A stretch of DNA of 64,000 nucleotides from Otis tarda (lineage: Eukaryota; Chordata; Aves; Otidiformes; Otididae), in the NCBI GenBank assembly GCA_026413225.1, contig CM048552.1, positions 216,032,553 through 216,096,552 on the forward strand, written 5' to 3'. The position numbers and the translations under genes are program-made. Of this stretch, positions 47,801 through 60,170 are shown in pieces; position 1 is the first letter of the stretch; each line of letters begins with the position of its first letter. The notes beneath the pieces are model-generated. The model did no database searches, had not been told where the DNA came from, and saw only the letters and a program-made list of their open reading frames with translations.

Positions 47801-50800
47801 GACGTGTTATATTTAGCAGGGGTTATTTATGAATCAGGAAAATGAACGCTGCTGGCACCGGCGCGGGGCGGGACGGCGCGGTCGGCAGCGCGTGCAGGCT
47901 CCGCAGGAGGAAGGGGCGAAGGCAGGAGACGCTGCCAGCGCAGGCGAAGGGCTGAGCGTCGCTCGGAAATGGGGGAGGCCGGGCTGGCAGGGCTGAGGTT
48001 AAAGCCGGCTGTACGAGGAGCAGGCCGAGCTCCGCGGACGGCTGAGGAAAAGGTGTTTTTCTGTGCAGCAGTGTCTCGTCTGCTGGGAATGGGTCACCCA
48101 CACCTGGGGACGCAGCGGGTGCCAGCGCGGGGACTCCTCGCGCTGGAGGGGGTGCGAGCTCAGCCGGTCCCTGCTGCGGCAGGAGGGCTGGAGCAGGAGG
48201 GACGAGCTGCGCACTTCGAGCCTTTCCGCACCGGATCCCGTCCGGGATGGAGAAGGCAAAGGCTTCCCAGCGTGGCCGGCCTGTGGATCCCCCCGGCGTT
48301 CCCTTTTGGGCTGAACTGCCCCGCTCTGTCGCAGTGCTTCCGGGTGGAAAAGCAAGGGAAAGCCTGTTTGGACGTGTCCCGGAGTGGAAATCCTCCTCTG
48401 CCGCTGCGTTTCCTGAACGCAGAGAAGAATCTGGAAACGCGGCAGCTGCTTTGCGAGGCCGATAGCGAACAGCTTTGTGCGTCCGGCGCCGAGGAGAGCC
48501 AAAGCAGAAATACGTCAAAAAGGGACGGGCAGTTCACGCCGGGGGTTGCAAACGGCGCGTTCTGCGTTCGGCCCCCAGCTCCGGCGGGTGGGGAGCAGCC
48601 GGGCGAACGCGCGTTCTTGTCTGGCCGCCTTTGTGATCTTCGCTGGCCACTGTCGGGGACCGGGCAGGGCCCGTCGGCAGGCTCGCGTCCTTCCAACCCT
48701 CGGACAGCAGAAGCGCGACATTCTCCCAGCGCGCCGCTTCTGAGCCGTGAGGTCACGAGCGTGGGTTTCGCGAGCGCACAGAACCTCTCCTCGGCTGCAC
48801 TTCCAGCACACACGCGTCCCCGCTCCCCCCTAAAGCTCACCTCCCCCCTGCACCCCTGCACCCCATCCTCACTGCCCAGCTGCTCAGAAACACTCGGGGG
48901 GGTAAGGTGCAGACCCCCGCGATGCGCTACCCAGGTCCTGCCCCCGGCCCCGCTCCCCGGCGATGGGACAGCAGAGCCGTCGGGAAGAGGTTTACACGCG
49001 CGCCTGTCAGAGCCCAGGAGCGTAATAGAGTTACAAGCAAGAGCGAACGCCATAAAACCGTAGCGGGGAGAGAAGGTTGGGGCTGATCTCAGCGCACAGG
49101 GTCCCTGTGCGGGGTCGCGCTCGGCCTGGGGCAGCAGCCACGCGTCGCAGCGGAGGAGACGCCCGGAGCGAAGCCGGGTGTGGCGGGCAGGCCGGCACGG
49201 CGCGGGGTTCAAGCGCAGCGATGTCTCAGGACCGCGATCTGCTCAATCGCAGCGGTGCGACGGGATGGCGTCTGCGCCAGCCGCCCCCGAGCGACGCGAT
49301 CGCGGCCACGTGCGTGTGTCGGCACCTCCTCTGTGAACACGCGAGGCAGCGAGCGGGTACAGGCTCACGGGGCGGGGGGCCGGGCCACCATCTGCGTCCC
49401 CCCGCCTGGCGTCGCGGAGGGGCCCTGCTAGCCGAGACACCAGCTCGCACCCATGGCTCCGGTCACTCCGGCCCGGTTACGGTCAGGACAAAACCACGCA
49501 CGGCGTCACACGGGTCTCTTCCCTCAAGGTGGGAAAACGGCCAAAATCAGGCACCCTTTCCCCAGGTCAGCCCCTCTTCGTCGTGCTCCCCCCAGGCTCC
49601 CCGGAAACGCAGCGCTCACCTGTGCGCACGGCGGCGCTGGGAAGAACGCGTTTTGGGGCACCGCAGGAAAGGACGGGAACTTTGCCTGCAGGTCCATGCA
49701 GAAATATCCCGGCTTTTTTTCCGGCACGCCGTCCCGCCGCGGGCGCCCTGGCCGGGAGCAAAACGCCCCTTTCCCAACCCAAACGCAGCCGGCCCGGCCC
49801 CCCCGAGGGGCCGCTGGCCGCGGGCGTTGGTCTCACGAGTCGTCGTGCGGGGAACGCCAGGACCCTGCCCTGCGCGCAGCCGCCACCGCACCACGCGCGT
49901 GACCGCGTCCCCCGTGCCACCCGTGAGGGCAGGGTCCCTGTGCCACGAGGGGTGAGGGGGACGGACACCCCCGGCCCGGGGCGCGCAGCCCCGTGGGGGC
50001 AGCAGGGAGGGGCAGGACCCCTCCCGGGACGGTTCCGCGCCCCCGCTGCACCGCGAGCTCCAGAGCGGTGCCAACGCGGGGCCCCTAGCCGTGACACCAG
50101 CCCAGCCGGCGCCCAGCATCGGTGCGCCCAGTCACAGAGACCCCCGGCGCAGCATCACCCAGACAATTGCTCGCCTCACCCACCGGTTTGCGTTCGAGCT
50201 GCCCAGCACCCAAGGAAGCCGGGCAGGAGAGACAAATCCTGCCCAACGCGACCGGCGCGGGCCGGACCTTCCCCGTGAAGAACGAAAACGCCCAGGAAGG
50301 GACCGGGCAGGCAGGGACACCGCCTGCAGAGAGCGGCTCCGAGGAATTTTGGGTCTATCGGTGCTCGGTGGCTGCAGCCCGCGTGGCCTCCACGGGACGT
50401 CAGCGTCGGGCACCGCCGACAAAGCGCACGCCGCGCAACGACCCACAGACGGGACGCGTCCCGCCGAAACGGCAGCTGGGGGCCAGCAGCCCCCGCCAGC
50501 ACGGCTTCCTGCCCCGGCATCGGCGCCAACGGCAGCATGTTAACCGTCACCTGGGGGGGTAACAGCACCCCAGCGACCCCCAAGGGACCCAGGCACCCAG
50601 GTGGGGGTCCCACCACCCCAGTGACCCCCCCCACACACGGCCACAGGTGGGGCTGGGGGCCGAGGCAGTTGGGGTGGGGCGCAGTGGGGTGGGCTCACCC
50701 CGGCCCCAGAGGAGAGGGGACCGCGGGGACGCAGCCACCCGTGTCCACGCAGCCCTCCCGCACCCCCCACCACGCAGCTGCACCCCGACCCATCCTGCAC

Positions 50801-51094
50801 CCCACACCCTCTGCCCGGCCCCCCGTGCTGCCCAGCTCCCACCCTGCCCCCCGCCCAGGACCCCCGTATGGGCTCTGGGGGGACACGGTCTGCCCACGCC
50901 CAGGCTGAGACCAGCCACCGCTCGTGACACCGGCGAGGCCTCGCGTCCCGGACCCCGTTCTCCCCCAGGCAGCTGGAGGGCCGGACGCCCCCATCCCCGC
51001 CACCCGCCCGGGGGATGCAGGCGTGCTGGGGGGCGAACCCCAGCCCCCCGCCCGCTGCCCCGCCGCAGCGCAGGCCGTGCCCTGGCCCAGACCC
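44846..51094. other. intergenic between RPS11 and FHIP1B, no gene recognised
   Basis: Very GC-rich and CpG-rich sequence with G-runs of about 13 at 45537-45549 and 47741-47753. Open frames of up to 413 codons (45103-46344 plus) occur on both strands at once, lack recognisable domains and are expected from base composition. Nothing here can be named. Exons of an unrecognised GC-rich gene cannot be excluded. Confidence 0.5.
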
Positions 51095-51100
51095 TTTATT
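51095..51100 (-). terminator. FHIP1B: candidate FHIP1B polyadenylation signal AATAAA
   Basis: AATAAA on the minus strand, about 380 bases downstream of the FHIP1B stop codon. It is the first canonical hexamer after the stop and would define a 3' UTR from 51476 down to about 51080. Confidence 0.65.
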
Positions 51101-51476
51101 ACCGAGGGCGGTTACACAGCACAGACACACGCAGCCCCTCATGCACGGCCGGGCCCCCAGCCCCGCACCCCCGGGGCCCCGCGGCGCGGGGGTTGCATAG
51201 AGAGGGGCTGGGCGGGCCGCGGCGGGACCCCCGCGCCCCCGGGGAGCGGCGGGAGGCAGAGGGGGGCAGAGCCAGCCCGCCCCGCGCCCCCGCCGCCCCG
51301 CCGCGCCCCCGGGGCCGCCCAGGGTCCTGCCCTGCCCCCCCCAAGCCGCGGGGGCGGCGGGCCGCCGGTCGCTCCTGTACATATTGCAGCAAGGTCTCAG
51401 CCAAACATTCGTCCCCAATAAATTAAAAAGGTCCGTGTCCTGGGGGTGGTTAAAAAGGCGCCGGCCGGGGCGGGGG

Positions 51477-54400
51477 TCACTCCTCGGGGGGCTCGCTCAG
51501 GAACGGGGAGGTGACGGCGTGGGCCTGGGCGATGGCCGCCAGCTCCTTCAGGAACTCGCTGAAGATGACGGCGCAGTAGACGGCGTTCTTGACGCGCAGG
51601 GCCTCGCTCTGCCGCTCGCCCGAGCCGCGGAACAGCGAGCCCCCCGCCAGCGCCTGCAGCACCTGCCCGTCCCGCACGTGCTGGAAGGCGAGCTGTGCCG
51701 CCTGGCGCGCCCGCGTCGGGCTGTTGGCGTGCCGCAGGATCAGCTCCCCCAGCGACGGCTTGCGGCTCTTGGCTGCGGGCACCGCGTCAGTCCCGCGCCG
51801 CGGGGCCGGGGCCGCGGCCCCCAGCCCCACACTGAGCCCCCACGCGATGCAACGTGCAGCCCCCAGCCCTCTGCGTGGCGCCCAGCCCTGCCGCTCCAAA
51901 CCCTCCACACAACACCAAGTGCCACCCCCAGCCCCGCTCTCAACCCTGCATGCAACACAACTTGCAGCCCCCAGCCCCACTCTCAGCCCCCAGCCCCCAC
52001 CGCCACCCCAAACCCTCCCTGCCACGCCACAAGCAGAGGCCCCAGCCCCCCGTCCGGTCCTCCCCGCCATGCAGCCCCCAGACCCATGTATGACTCTCAG
52101 CCGTCCATGCAACGTGCAGCCCCCAGCCCCACTCTCAGCCCCCCACACAATGCAATGCGTGCAGCCCCCAGCCCCACTCTCAGCCCCCCATGCAATGCCC
52201 TACGCAGCCCCCAGCCCCACTCTCAGCCCCCCACACAATGCAACGCGTGCAGCCCCCAGCCCCACTCTCAGCCCCCCATGCAATGCAACGCGTGCAGCCC
52301 CCAGCCCTTCCTGCCACCTCAAATCATCCCCATCCTGCTGCACGCAGCCCCCAGCCCCCACACCAGCCAGCGGCCCCCGCCGCGGCCCCGGCAGCGCTCA
52401 CCCAGGGTCTCGGGGCGGCGCAGGGCGGGCGCGGCGCCGGGCGCCTCGGCCCAGTCCAGCCGGCCGCGCGCGATCAGGTACTTCTTGGCCTTGAAGAGCA
52501 GCGCCGGGAAGTCCTCCTGGCTGGCGGCGAAGCTCTCGATCTTGTTCTTCACCGAGCCCAGCACCTGCGGGGCGTGAGGGCGGGGCGTGAGGGCGGGCCG
52601 CGGCACGGCGCGGGGGTCCCGGGACCGCTGCCCGTCCGGCACCTGCAGCAGGGACTTGACGCTGGGCTGGAAGACCATGTTGGTGTTGAGCAGGAAGGAG
52701 CGCAGCAGCGGCTGGGGGTAGCAGGCCAGCTGGGCCACCAGCCCGGTCAGCAGGAAGTTGACGTAGAGCGAGTTGTGCGGCATGTTCTCCAGCTTCCCGA
52801 AGAGCACCGAGACGAAGGGGCCTGCGGGCGGAGGAGGGCGCGCGTGGGGCAGGGCGGGGGGCGGCGGGACCCCCTCCCCGGCCCCGGCAGCCCACCTGTG
52901 AAGGGCTGGCTGGGGGGCGGCCCCACCGCCCGCGGCGGGCTGGCCACCAGCTGGGCCAGGGGGTCCGGCGGCCGCCCGCGCCCCGCGGCGTCCCCCTCGG
53001 GCACGGCGGCGAAGCTGGCGAAGGTCTCCTCCTCCTCGCGGGACAGGGGCGCCTCGGGGGGCTCCTGGGGCGTGGGCAGCGCCCCGCCATCGCCGCCGTT
53101 CTTCATCTCGGCCTCGATCTCCCGCAGCTGCTCGGTGAAGGCCTCGATGGTGACGCCGGCGCCGTTGGGCTCGGCCGGCGCGCGGGCCAGCAGCTCCTCG
53201 ATCAGCGAGTCCACCGAGGGCAGCGGCTCCCAGCCCGGGCTCTGCGGCCGGGCGGCCGGCGCCCCGTTCTGCGCCCCGTTCTGCGGCCGGGGCTCCCGCT
53301 CGGGGGGCGGCCCCGCGCCACCGCCCTCGCCCTGGGGGCTGCGGCGCACCTTCTTCACCACCATGCTCCCCTCGGGCCGGCCCGGCGCCCCCGGCCCGTG
53401 CGCCCCGTTCACCAGGGTCCCCAAGTCCCGGGCCTCGGGGCTGGGTGCCTCCACCCCAGGCTCGCCGCCGCTGCCGAGGGGTCCCTCCCGTCCCTCCCTC
53501 GCCCCCTCCTCCGGCAGGCCCCGCTTTTTAGTCCGCGGGGTGGGGGGCCCCGGGGGCCGCGGGGCGCCCAGGCAGTCAGGGCCGAGCGGGGGGCTGCCGT
53601 CGGGCAGGGGGGCCGCGCCGGCAGCGCTGGGCTCCTCGCCATCGTAGGGGGCCGACCAGACGCGGCAGGCCCAGGCGCAGCGGTCGATGCTGCGCCGCGC
53701 GTCCCGCAGGTACTCCAGGTAGTTCCTGTCCAGCTCCGACACCTCCTCCCACCGGCCGGCGCGGTGGCATGGGCTGCCGGACGGCGTGCCGGGCGAGCGC
53801 GGCGCGGGGCCGGCCGCCTCGGGGGCCGCGCTCTGCTGCCGCATGAAGAAGGAGAGGCGGGAGGGCGTGGAGGGCTTGGGCACCGTCACCACCGAGGAGG
53901 CGTCCAGGTTGGGGCTGCCGTGGCCTGCGGGCGACGGCACAGCGCGGGCTCGGCGCGGGGCCGGGACGCGGGCGGGCCCGCGGGGGCGCGGGGAGCGCGG
54001 CAGCGTACCCTTGGACCAGGCGGCGTGCTCCTCCTCCGCGTCGGGCGGCGGCAGGCTCTCGGGGCGGCAGCAGCGCGGGATGAGGGAGAGGAACTTGGCC
54101 GCCGTCTTCCCGTAGATGTCCAGGTCCCGCACCGCCCGCTTCTGGCTCAGCATGACGTGGCTGCAGGGCAGCAGGTACCTGGGGGGGCACGGGGCTGCAG
54201 GGGGGGCACGCAGGGGAGGGGGCGCCGCTGGGGGCGGGGGGCCCGCTGGACGCAGCGCCTTCGGCAGTGGCGCGGGGCGCGGTACCTGAGCACCAGCTGG
54301 AGCATCACGTCCTCGCAGTTGAGGCTGAGCAGCGTCCGGAAGAGGCTCAGGGACACCATGCAGAGCTGGGGACGGGGCGCGGGTGAGGGTGCCGCAGTGG

Positions 54401-56073
54401 GGCGGCCCCACGGCCGGGGAGCCCCGCGGCGGGGCAGGAGCCCGGGGGCAGCCGGCGCCTCTCACCCGGGAGTTGCTGTTGATGCGGCCCACGAGCGTGT
54501 CGAGGATGGTGCTGTTGTCGTGGCGGTGCAGCAGCACGAAGCGCAGGAAGGTTTTCAGCAGGGCCGTCTCGCTGACGCTGCGCAGGAACAGGTCCAGGTA
54601 GGCCGTGCTGGCAATCATCTCCTCGATGGAGGTCTGCGGGCGGCAGCGGCTGGGCACGGGGCTGGCCCGGCGGGCACCGCGGGGACCCCCACACCCGCAC
54701 GCGCAGGCAGCCCCCCACCAGGCCGGCGGGCGGCCCCGCGCCCGCCGCGGGACGTCCCTCACCTTGTGCAGCGCCGGCCCCATGACGGGGACAAGGAACC
54801 CGTTGTGCACGTAGTCCACCAGCTGCTTCTGCACCAGAGGGTGGGCGACCTGCGGAGCAGGGGGGGTCAGGGCGGCGGCCAGCCCCGCGCGGGGCCGGCG
54901 GCCCCCCGGCCCTACCTGGATGACGGCGTTGCAGAACTCCAGCGAGTTCATGAAGAGGACGAGGGAGGAGACGCCGATCCAGTCCTCGCGGCGCAGGAAG
55001 TGCCAGTCGTCCCCCCGCACCTCGATCTTGCGGGGCAGGGAGGAGTACAGGGCGCTCAGGCCCGTGGCCAGGACCTGGGGGGACACGCACTCAGCACCGC
55101 CATGGCACCGGGCAGCCCGCACAGGGACAGCCGCCGCCGCGGCCACCCTCCCCCACACAGCGGCCTGTACGGACCCAGCACCAACCCCCGCCCGGCCGGC
55201 CCCGCGGCCGCGCTCTGCCGGGGCCCGGAGGGGCAACGCGGGCGCGGCCGTACCGGGCAGAAGTAGGAGTTGTCGGTGATGGACTTGGCCACGGCGTGGT
55301 TGCTGGCGGACATGGCCATGATGAGCAGCAGCGCGTCCCTGGCCTGCTGGCCCAGGACGCCCTCGTGGTGGATGAAGGGGATGAGGAGGGAGAAGATGAT
55401 GAGGTTGGCGGGGCCCTGGTCCGTGTGGCTGTGGAAGAAGAGCTCCAGGACGGCGGGCTCCTTGGCCACGGAGACGCAGAGCTGGTTGAGCAGCAGGACC
55501 AGGCTGTTCTCCAGCGGGGCGGAGGCGGGCTCGGCGCACAGGCTGAGCAGCCGCAGCAGCGGCGTGAGCACCGGCTTGTGCCGCAGCAGCGGCTGCCGGG
55601 CCTGGCTGATGAGCATCTCGTAGAGCTTCAGCTGCTCCACCTTGCGCTCCTCGGTGAAGTCGCCCTGCACGTGCCAGCCCAGCAGCCGCTCCAGCAGGTT
55701 CTCCGCGGCCACGAACTCCAGGATGGGCCCGCGCGCCCCCTCCCCGCGCGGCCGGTCCTCCGCCAGCAGGTTCAGCATCTGGTAGGTGTTGTTGCGGACG
55801 GCGCTGAGGTCGTCAGGGGCCGGCTTGCAGCCGCGCCGCTCCAGGATGCGCAGGACCTGGGCGGGGGGCACGGCGGGGGTGCTGAGCGCCCGGGCGCGGA
55901 GGGGGCCCGGCCGCCGGCCCCGCGCCCCGGCTCACCTGCGACCAGTGGTTCTTGAAGACCATGAGGCAGGTCTCGGGGTCGGCGGTCACGGGGCTCTGCA
56001 GGCTGGCGCTGCGCGGGGCGCGCGTCCCGGCCGCCCGCGGGTTCAGCTTGCTCAGCCAGCTCATCCTCTCCAT
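51477..56073 (-). CDS. FHIP1B: FHF complex subunit HOOK-interacting protein 1B (FAM160A2)
   Basis: Bridges the FTS-Hook complex, and through it dynein, to early endosomes. The coding exons in transcript order are 56073-55936, 55856-55254, 55074-54916, 54849-54763, 54633-54466, 54365-54286, 54178-54009, 53924-52896, 52821-52643, 52564-52402 and 51772-51477. All have GT-AG borders with matching phases and total 3072 bases, giving 1023 residues (human is about 970). The N-terminus is MERMSWLSKLNP, then ETCLMVFKNHWSQ (35-46). The conserved FHIP domain spans about 47-470, with NLLERLLGW, GQQARDALLLIMAMSA, SYFCPVLATGLSALYSSLP and FRTLLSLNCEDVMLQLVLRY. A Pro/Gly-rich, probably disordered part follows (about 470-800), then the conserved block LENMPHNSLYVNFLLTG (822-838) and the C-terminal KNAVYCAVIFSEFLKELAA. 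The 1029-base eighth exon carries the disordered part. It is divergent from CNGA4, as in mammals. Confidence 0.97.
51830..52320 (+). repeat. 45-bp minisatellite in FHIP1B intron 10
   Basis: Repeated 'cccagccccactctcagccc' blocks followed by a variable 'atgcaatgcaacgcgtgcag' part. The CACTCTCAG landmarks fall at 52131, 52176, 52219 and 52264, a period of 43-45 bases, with more diverged copies back to about 51830. It lies wholly inside the intron between coding exons 10 and 11 and does not touch the splice sites. Confidence 0.93.
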
Positions 56074-56234
56074 CGGCGGGCCGCGACGGTCACGGGCAGC
56101 GGCGGGGCGCCCCGCGGGCCGGGCCGGATCCGACTGCTGCCTGGCAGCGCCGCGGGGGCGCGGGGGAGCGGGCGGGCCGCCGGGCCCCTCTCTCCATGCT
56201 GCTGCCACCCCGGGCTGCGCTGCGCTGCGCTGGG
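55937..56234 (-). other. FHIP1B: 5' UTR part of the first FHIP1B coding exon
   Basis: On the minus strand a good acceptor (pyrimidine run ending CCCCCCAG) places the exon start at 56234, leaving about 160 bases of 5' UTR before the ATG at 56073. The UTR begins with a GCGCA-type short repeat. The exon border is inferred from consensus only. Confidence 0.5.
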
Positions 56235-59186
56235 CTGGGGGGAGAGCGGCGGTCAGCACCTGCACAGGCCGGGGGGCACCGGTGCTGCCTGCACCCCCGC
56301 GGCACACGCGCTGAAAGGCGAGGAGCTGCTGCGCCACGCTGGCCGTAGGACAGCCGCAGGGGCGAGCGGCACCAGGGCAACCCCTCGCCGGGACGGGCAG
56401 CACGGCCAAGGGCACGGCCTGTCACCACCGGAGGAGCGAGTCCGGCAGGGAGGCGCGGGGGAAGCCGTCGAGGGCCGAGCAGCGCCGGGACGCACGCAGC
56501 TGGGACGGCACGCAGCCGGGACGGCACGCAGCCAGCGCAGTGCTGGCCCCGAGCCCCAGAGCCACGGCCGGTGCGGCCACGCGGCGGTGGCCCGGCACTG
56601 CTGGGACAGGAGCGCCGCGGGGAGCCAGGCAGCCAGGGCGACACGGAGCACGTGGAAGCAAAGCCGGAGCCGACACCATCCCGCAGCCCACGCCGGGCAC
56701 AGCTCCCGCGGCGCGGCAGGCCTGGGCGCAGCAGCCGCATCACCCACCTCGCTGAGGGACCTCGCTGAGGGGCCGCGGCTCCCCGGCAGCGCGCAGGGGT
56801 GGGCGGCAGCACCGCGCCCGGCATCCGGGCCCCGCGAGGCGCTGCCAGCCCCGCGCCGGCCCCACAGGGACCCCCGCTGCGGAAGGGGCCGCGGCACTGC
56901 CCCAGGGCTGACCCGGGCCGGCCGCAGGAAGGCGAGCGCCGGGTGGGGGAAGAGGAAGGGCGAGCGTGCAGGGTGGCGCAGGCCGGCAGTGCCCTGCCTC
57001 CACGCCCAGCTCCGCACTTTGAACCCCGCAGCCGGCCCAGCCCGCAGCACCCAGCCTGGGCGCCCCGCCGGGACAGCCAGAACAGCCGCCCGTCCCCACC
57101 GCTGGCGGCAGCCAGCCTGGGGTCACGGGCCCCCCAGCGACGGCAATGGGGGCCCAGCCCACCCAGACCCTGGAGCTGCTTCCCCAGCGCCCCAGCCCCG
57201 GGGCGGGAGCTGGGCACAGTGGGGCCTCGACAGCAGCTGCAGCCGAAAGCAGAGCCTGCGCCGGGACACGCGAGTGGGCTGGGGCGGGACCCCCCGGCCG
57301 AGGGACCAGTGCAGAGCCGAGCCCTTCGGGGAGCGGAGGCCGGGGGGCGCGGGCGGGACCCTCACCGGAGCCGGCAGCAGGTCCCCAAAGCAAGATCCAC
57401 AGCGTCGCAGGCGCGAGCTCGCCCCGCACCAGGGCCAAAGGGCAGGCGGCACGAGGCCGCACCGCGAGCGGCACCGACCGCAGCCGAGGCAGCACGGACG
57501 CGGCTCCTGCCGGCCCCAACGCCGCCGCCACCCCCGGGACGGGGCTCTGCCACCGTCAGCCTTTAAAAACGTGGGGAGCGCCCAGCCCGGCCACTGCGGC
57601 AACGCCAGCGGCGCATCCCCAGATGGTGCAGCACGCCACCGCCGCCGGGGAGCCCGTGGGGGTATTTATGGGGCCCCGCGCCGCAGCACCCCGTGGCACG
57701 GGGACGGGCACCGAGCACCGCGCTGCCCCGCGGGCTGGCCGCCCGCACCCACCGCCACTCTCGGGGTCCCCGGGGCGGGAGCTGGCCCGCAGGAAGCCAT
57801 CGTGGCTCCACAGCGCCCGTCCCAGAGCCCCTGCACCCGCGGGGCCCCGCCAGCCCCCTTGACAGCGCCGAAAGGCGTGACAGAGCCGGCGCCAGCAGCC
57901 CCCGCGACAGCAGCCCCAGCTGCCCGGCTCTGCCAGAAATAACCCCTGCGGGCGGCGAGGCTGCACGTGCCGCAGGGACAGCCGCAGCGCGGCCGGGCGC
58001 CACGCGTGCCGCGCGCAGCGGGCGTGCCGGGGCTGGGGGGGCAGCCGGGCACAGGGGACGCGGTCGGGAGCAGCAGCCCCTGCGCTGGGACAGAACGTGG
58101 CTCTGGCCTCCACCCTGCGCGGCTGGGCGGGGAGCGGCCCCCCAGCACGGCGCGTCACCGGGGCACGCCGGGGCTCGGCCGGGACCAGCGAGAAGCGGGC
58201 ACGAGCCACCCCACGGGGAGAAGGGTGGCCCGGGGCTGCCCCCAGGACACGGCCCCGCAGCAGAGGGGTCGAGGGGCTCCCACGGCACAGGACAAACCAG
58301 AGCAGCCGTTGAAGAAAACCCAAACCGCACGAGAAGGAAGTCAGCGGCGGCAGGCGCGGAGCGGGGATGGCAAGGGCGACGCGGGCAGGGCCCCAGCACC
58401 TCCACGATGGGGACGAAGTCCCTGCGCAGGCCGAGCTCGGCGGTGCCGGCGGCAGGCGCGTGCCCCTCCTGCGGCTCGGGCGCTGGCCGGAGATATTTGC
58501 ACCAGGGCGCGAGCGGCGCCCGCTCCAGCGCGGGCGAGGTCTGACGGCGTTGCTAAAGTTAGAGCTCGCTGACGGCCAGGGCGCCGGGGCGAGCCCCCGA
58601 GCAGGGGCACCGCGGCTCACGTCCCGCGCCGGGCTGCGCGCCACGGCGTCACCGCAGCGCTGTCACCGCAGGAGCCCGCACCGGGGCTGGCGAAGCGGGC
58701 AGGGACGGGCCGGAGGGGGCGAAGCGTTCACCGCGGTGGGGGCAGGAGGGCAGCGGGCGCTGGCACCCGCAGGACGTCACGCAGAGGGGACGGCCACGGC
58801 CCCGGGACCCCCCGCCCCGCCACAGCCCCCAGGCCGGGGTCCCACGCACGTGGGGCGCCCCGCAGACGGCTAGGGGGTGTGGGGGGGGGCACGGCCGCCC
58901 GCCCCAGCTCCCCACCCCCGAGGGAACACAGCCTGACAGAGAGGGGCCGGGGGGGCACCGGGCTGCCGTGGCGGGGGGGGCACCGGGCTGCACCCCAACG
59001 CCCGGCGCGGGGCAGGCCCGCGGGGTCAGTACTCGAGGGCCCGATCCCCGGGGCAGCCCCAGCGCCGTGCGGGGAGCTGCCCGCCCCCAGCAGCCCCGGC
59101 CGCGGCCCACGGCGGGACCGGCACCGGCACCGGCACCGACACCGACACCGGCCCCGCACCGACCCCCCCCGGGCAGAGCCGCCTAC
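56235..59186 (-). other. FHIP1B: probable first introns of FHIP1B
   Basis: GC-rich sequence between the first coding exon and the CpG-island promoter. Long open frames on both strands (for example 55786-57942 plus) contain no recognisable domain. A small 16-18 bp tandem repeat of 'gggacggcacgcagcc' lies at about 56500-56535. No other gene is supported. Confidence 0.5.
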
Positions 59187-59540
59187 CTGCGCTCAAGGTC
59201 GCGGCGGGTCCGGTCCCATCAGCGCCGCACCTGAGGGAGAGGAGGCGTCGGGCGCGGGCACCGGTGTGTCCGTACCCCCCCGCGCCCCCGCCCCGCACCC
59301 GCGGCAGCGCGGCCCGGCCCAGGCCCCGGCCCCGGCCCCGGCCCCGGCCCCGGCCCCGCCGCTCCCCGCCCCGGCTCCCGGCACCCGCGGGACCGGGGCT
59401 GCCGCGGCCGGACACCGCCGCGGCCGGACCGCGCCCCTCCTTCCCCCCTCCCCAAACCCCGCGGGGCCGCCCCGCTCCCCCCGCCGCTCACCGGCCGCCC
59501 CCGCCGCGGGCCCCGCGCGCCCGCCGCCATCTTCCCGCCG
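59187..59540 (-). other. FHIP1B: candidate noncoding 5' exons of FHIP1B
   Basis: Two pieces with splice consensus are seen on the minus strand. One ends at donor CCG|GTGAGC (59492) and begins near the AAGATGGCGGC element. The other is a 44-base exon at 59230-59187 between acceptor CTCCCTCAG and donor GCAG|GTAGGC. Neither needs to code, as the FHIP1B ATG is at 56073. Support is consensus only. Confidence 0.4.
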
Positions 59541-59690
59541 CCGCCCGACGCACCGGCCGCGCAGGCCCCGCCCCCGGCCCCGCCCCGCCCGCCGCGCTGG
59601 GCGGGGCCATCCCTGCCGGGGCCGGCGGGGCGGAGCGCTGATTGGCTGGGCCGCGGCCTGGGGCGGGGCTCGGAGGCGGGCGGGGCCGCG
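59490..59690 (-). promoter_or_regulatory. FHIP1B: CpG-island promoter, likely for FHIP1B
   Basis: Dense CpG with many GC boxes (GGGGCGGGGC type), one NF-Y CCAAT box (GCCAATC on the minus strand, 59640-59646) and a YY1-type AAGATGGCGGC on the minus strand (59523-59533). The order CCAAT box, GC boxes, YY1 element, donor site fits a TATA-less housekeeping promoter firing leftward. CNGA4 begins about 1.1 kb to the right and is unlikely to share it directly. Confidence 0.65.
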
Positions 59691-59694
59691 CGGG

Positions 59695-60170
59695 AACCGG
59701 GAACCCCGGCACCGGGCACCCCTGAACCGGACACCCCTTGTACCGGGCACCCCACACCGGGCACCCCTAAACCGGGCACCCCAGTACCGGACACCCCACA
59801 CCGGACACCCCACACCGGGCACCCCTAAACCGGGCACCCGACACCGGGCACCCCTAAACCGGGCACCCGACACCGGGCACCCCACACCGGGCACCCCTAA
59901 ACCGGGGAACCCTGTACCGGACACCCCTATGCCAGGCACCTCCGGCATCGGGCACCCCCTGAACCGAGTGCCCCTATAGCGGGTACCCCTGCACCGCGCA
60001 CCCCCAGCACCGGGGAACCTTGCACCGCGCACCCCCTGGACCGGGCGGGTACCCCTGCACCAGGGACCCCTGCACCAGGCATCCCCTGTTCCGCGCACTC
60101 CCGCACCGGAGAACCCCCAGTACCGCCCCCCCCCCCGCACCGGGCACCGCTCTGGCCCGGCACACCGGCT
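59695..60170 (+). repeat. short-unit minisatellite (ACCGGGCACCCC family)
   Basis: Many imperfect copies of a 9-13 bp unit, ACCGGGCACC with variants ACCGGACACC and CTAAACCGGGCACC. They are grouped in higher-order blocks of about 25-35 bases from about 59700 to 59920 and become more diverged to about 60170. It lies between the FHIP1B promoter and CNGA4. Confidence 0.92.

Noticed and set aside
45103..49063. Several 230-410-codon frames downstream of RPS11
   Set aside because: Frames are open in up to five of six registers at once, which points to base composition rather than genes.
55786..57942. 718-codon plus-strand open frame across the FHIP1B 5' region
   Set aside because: Antisense to FHIP1B coding exons 1-2 and introns, with no domain; length follows from GC content.
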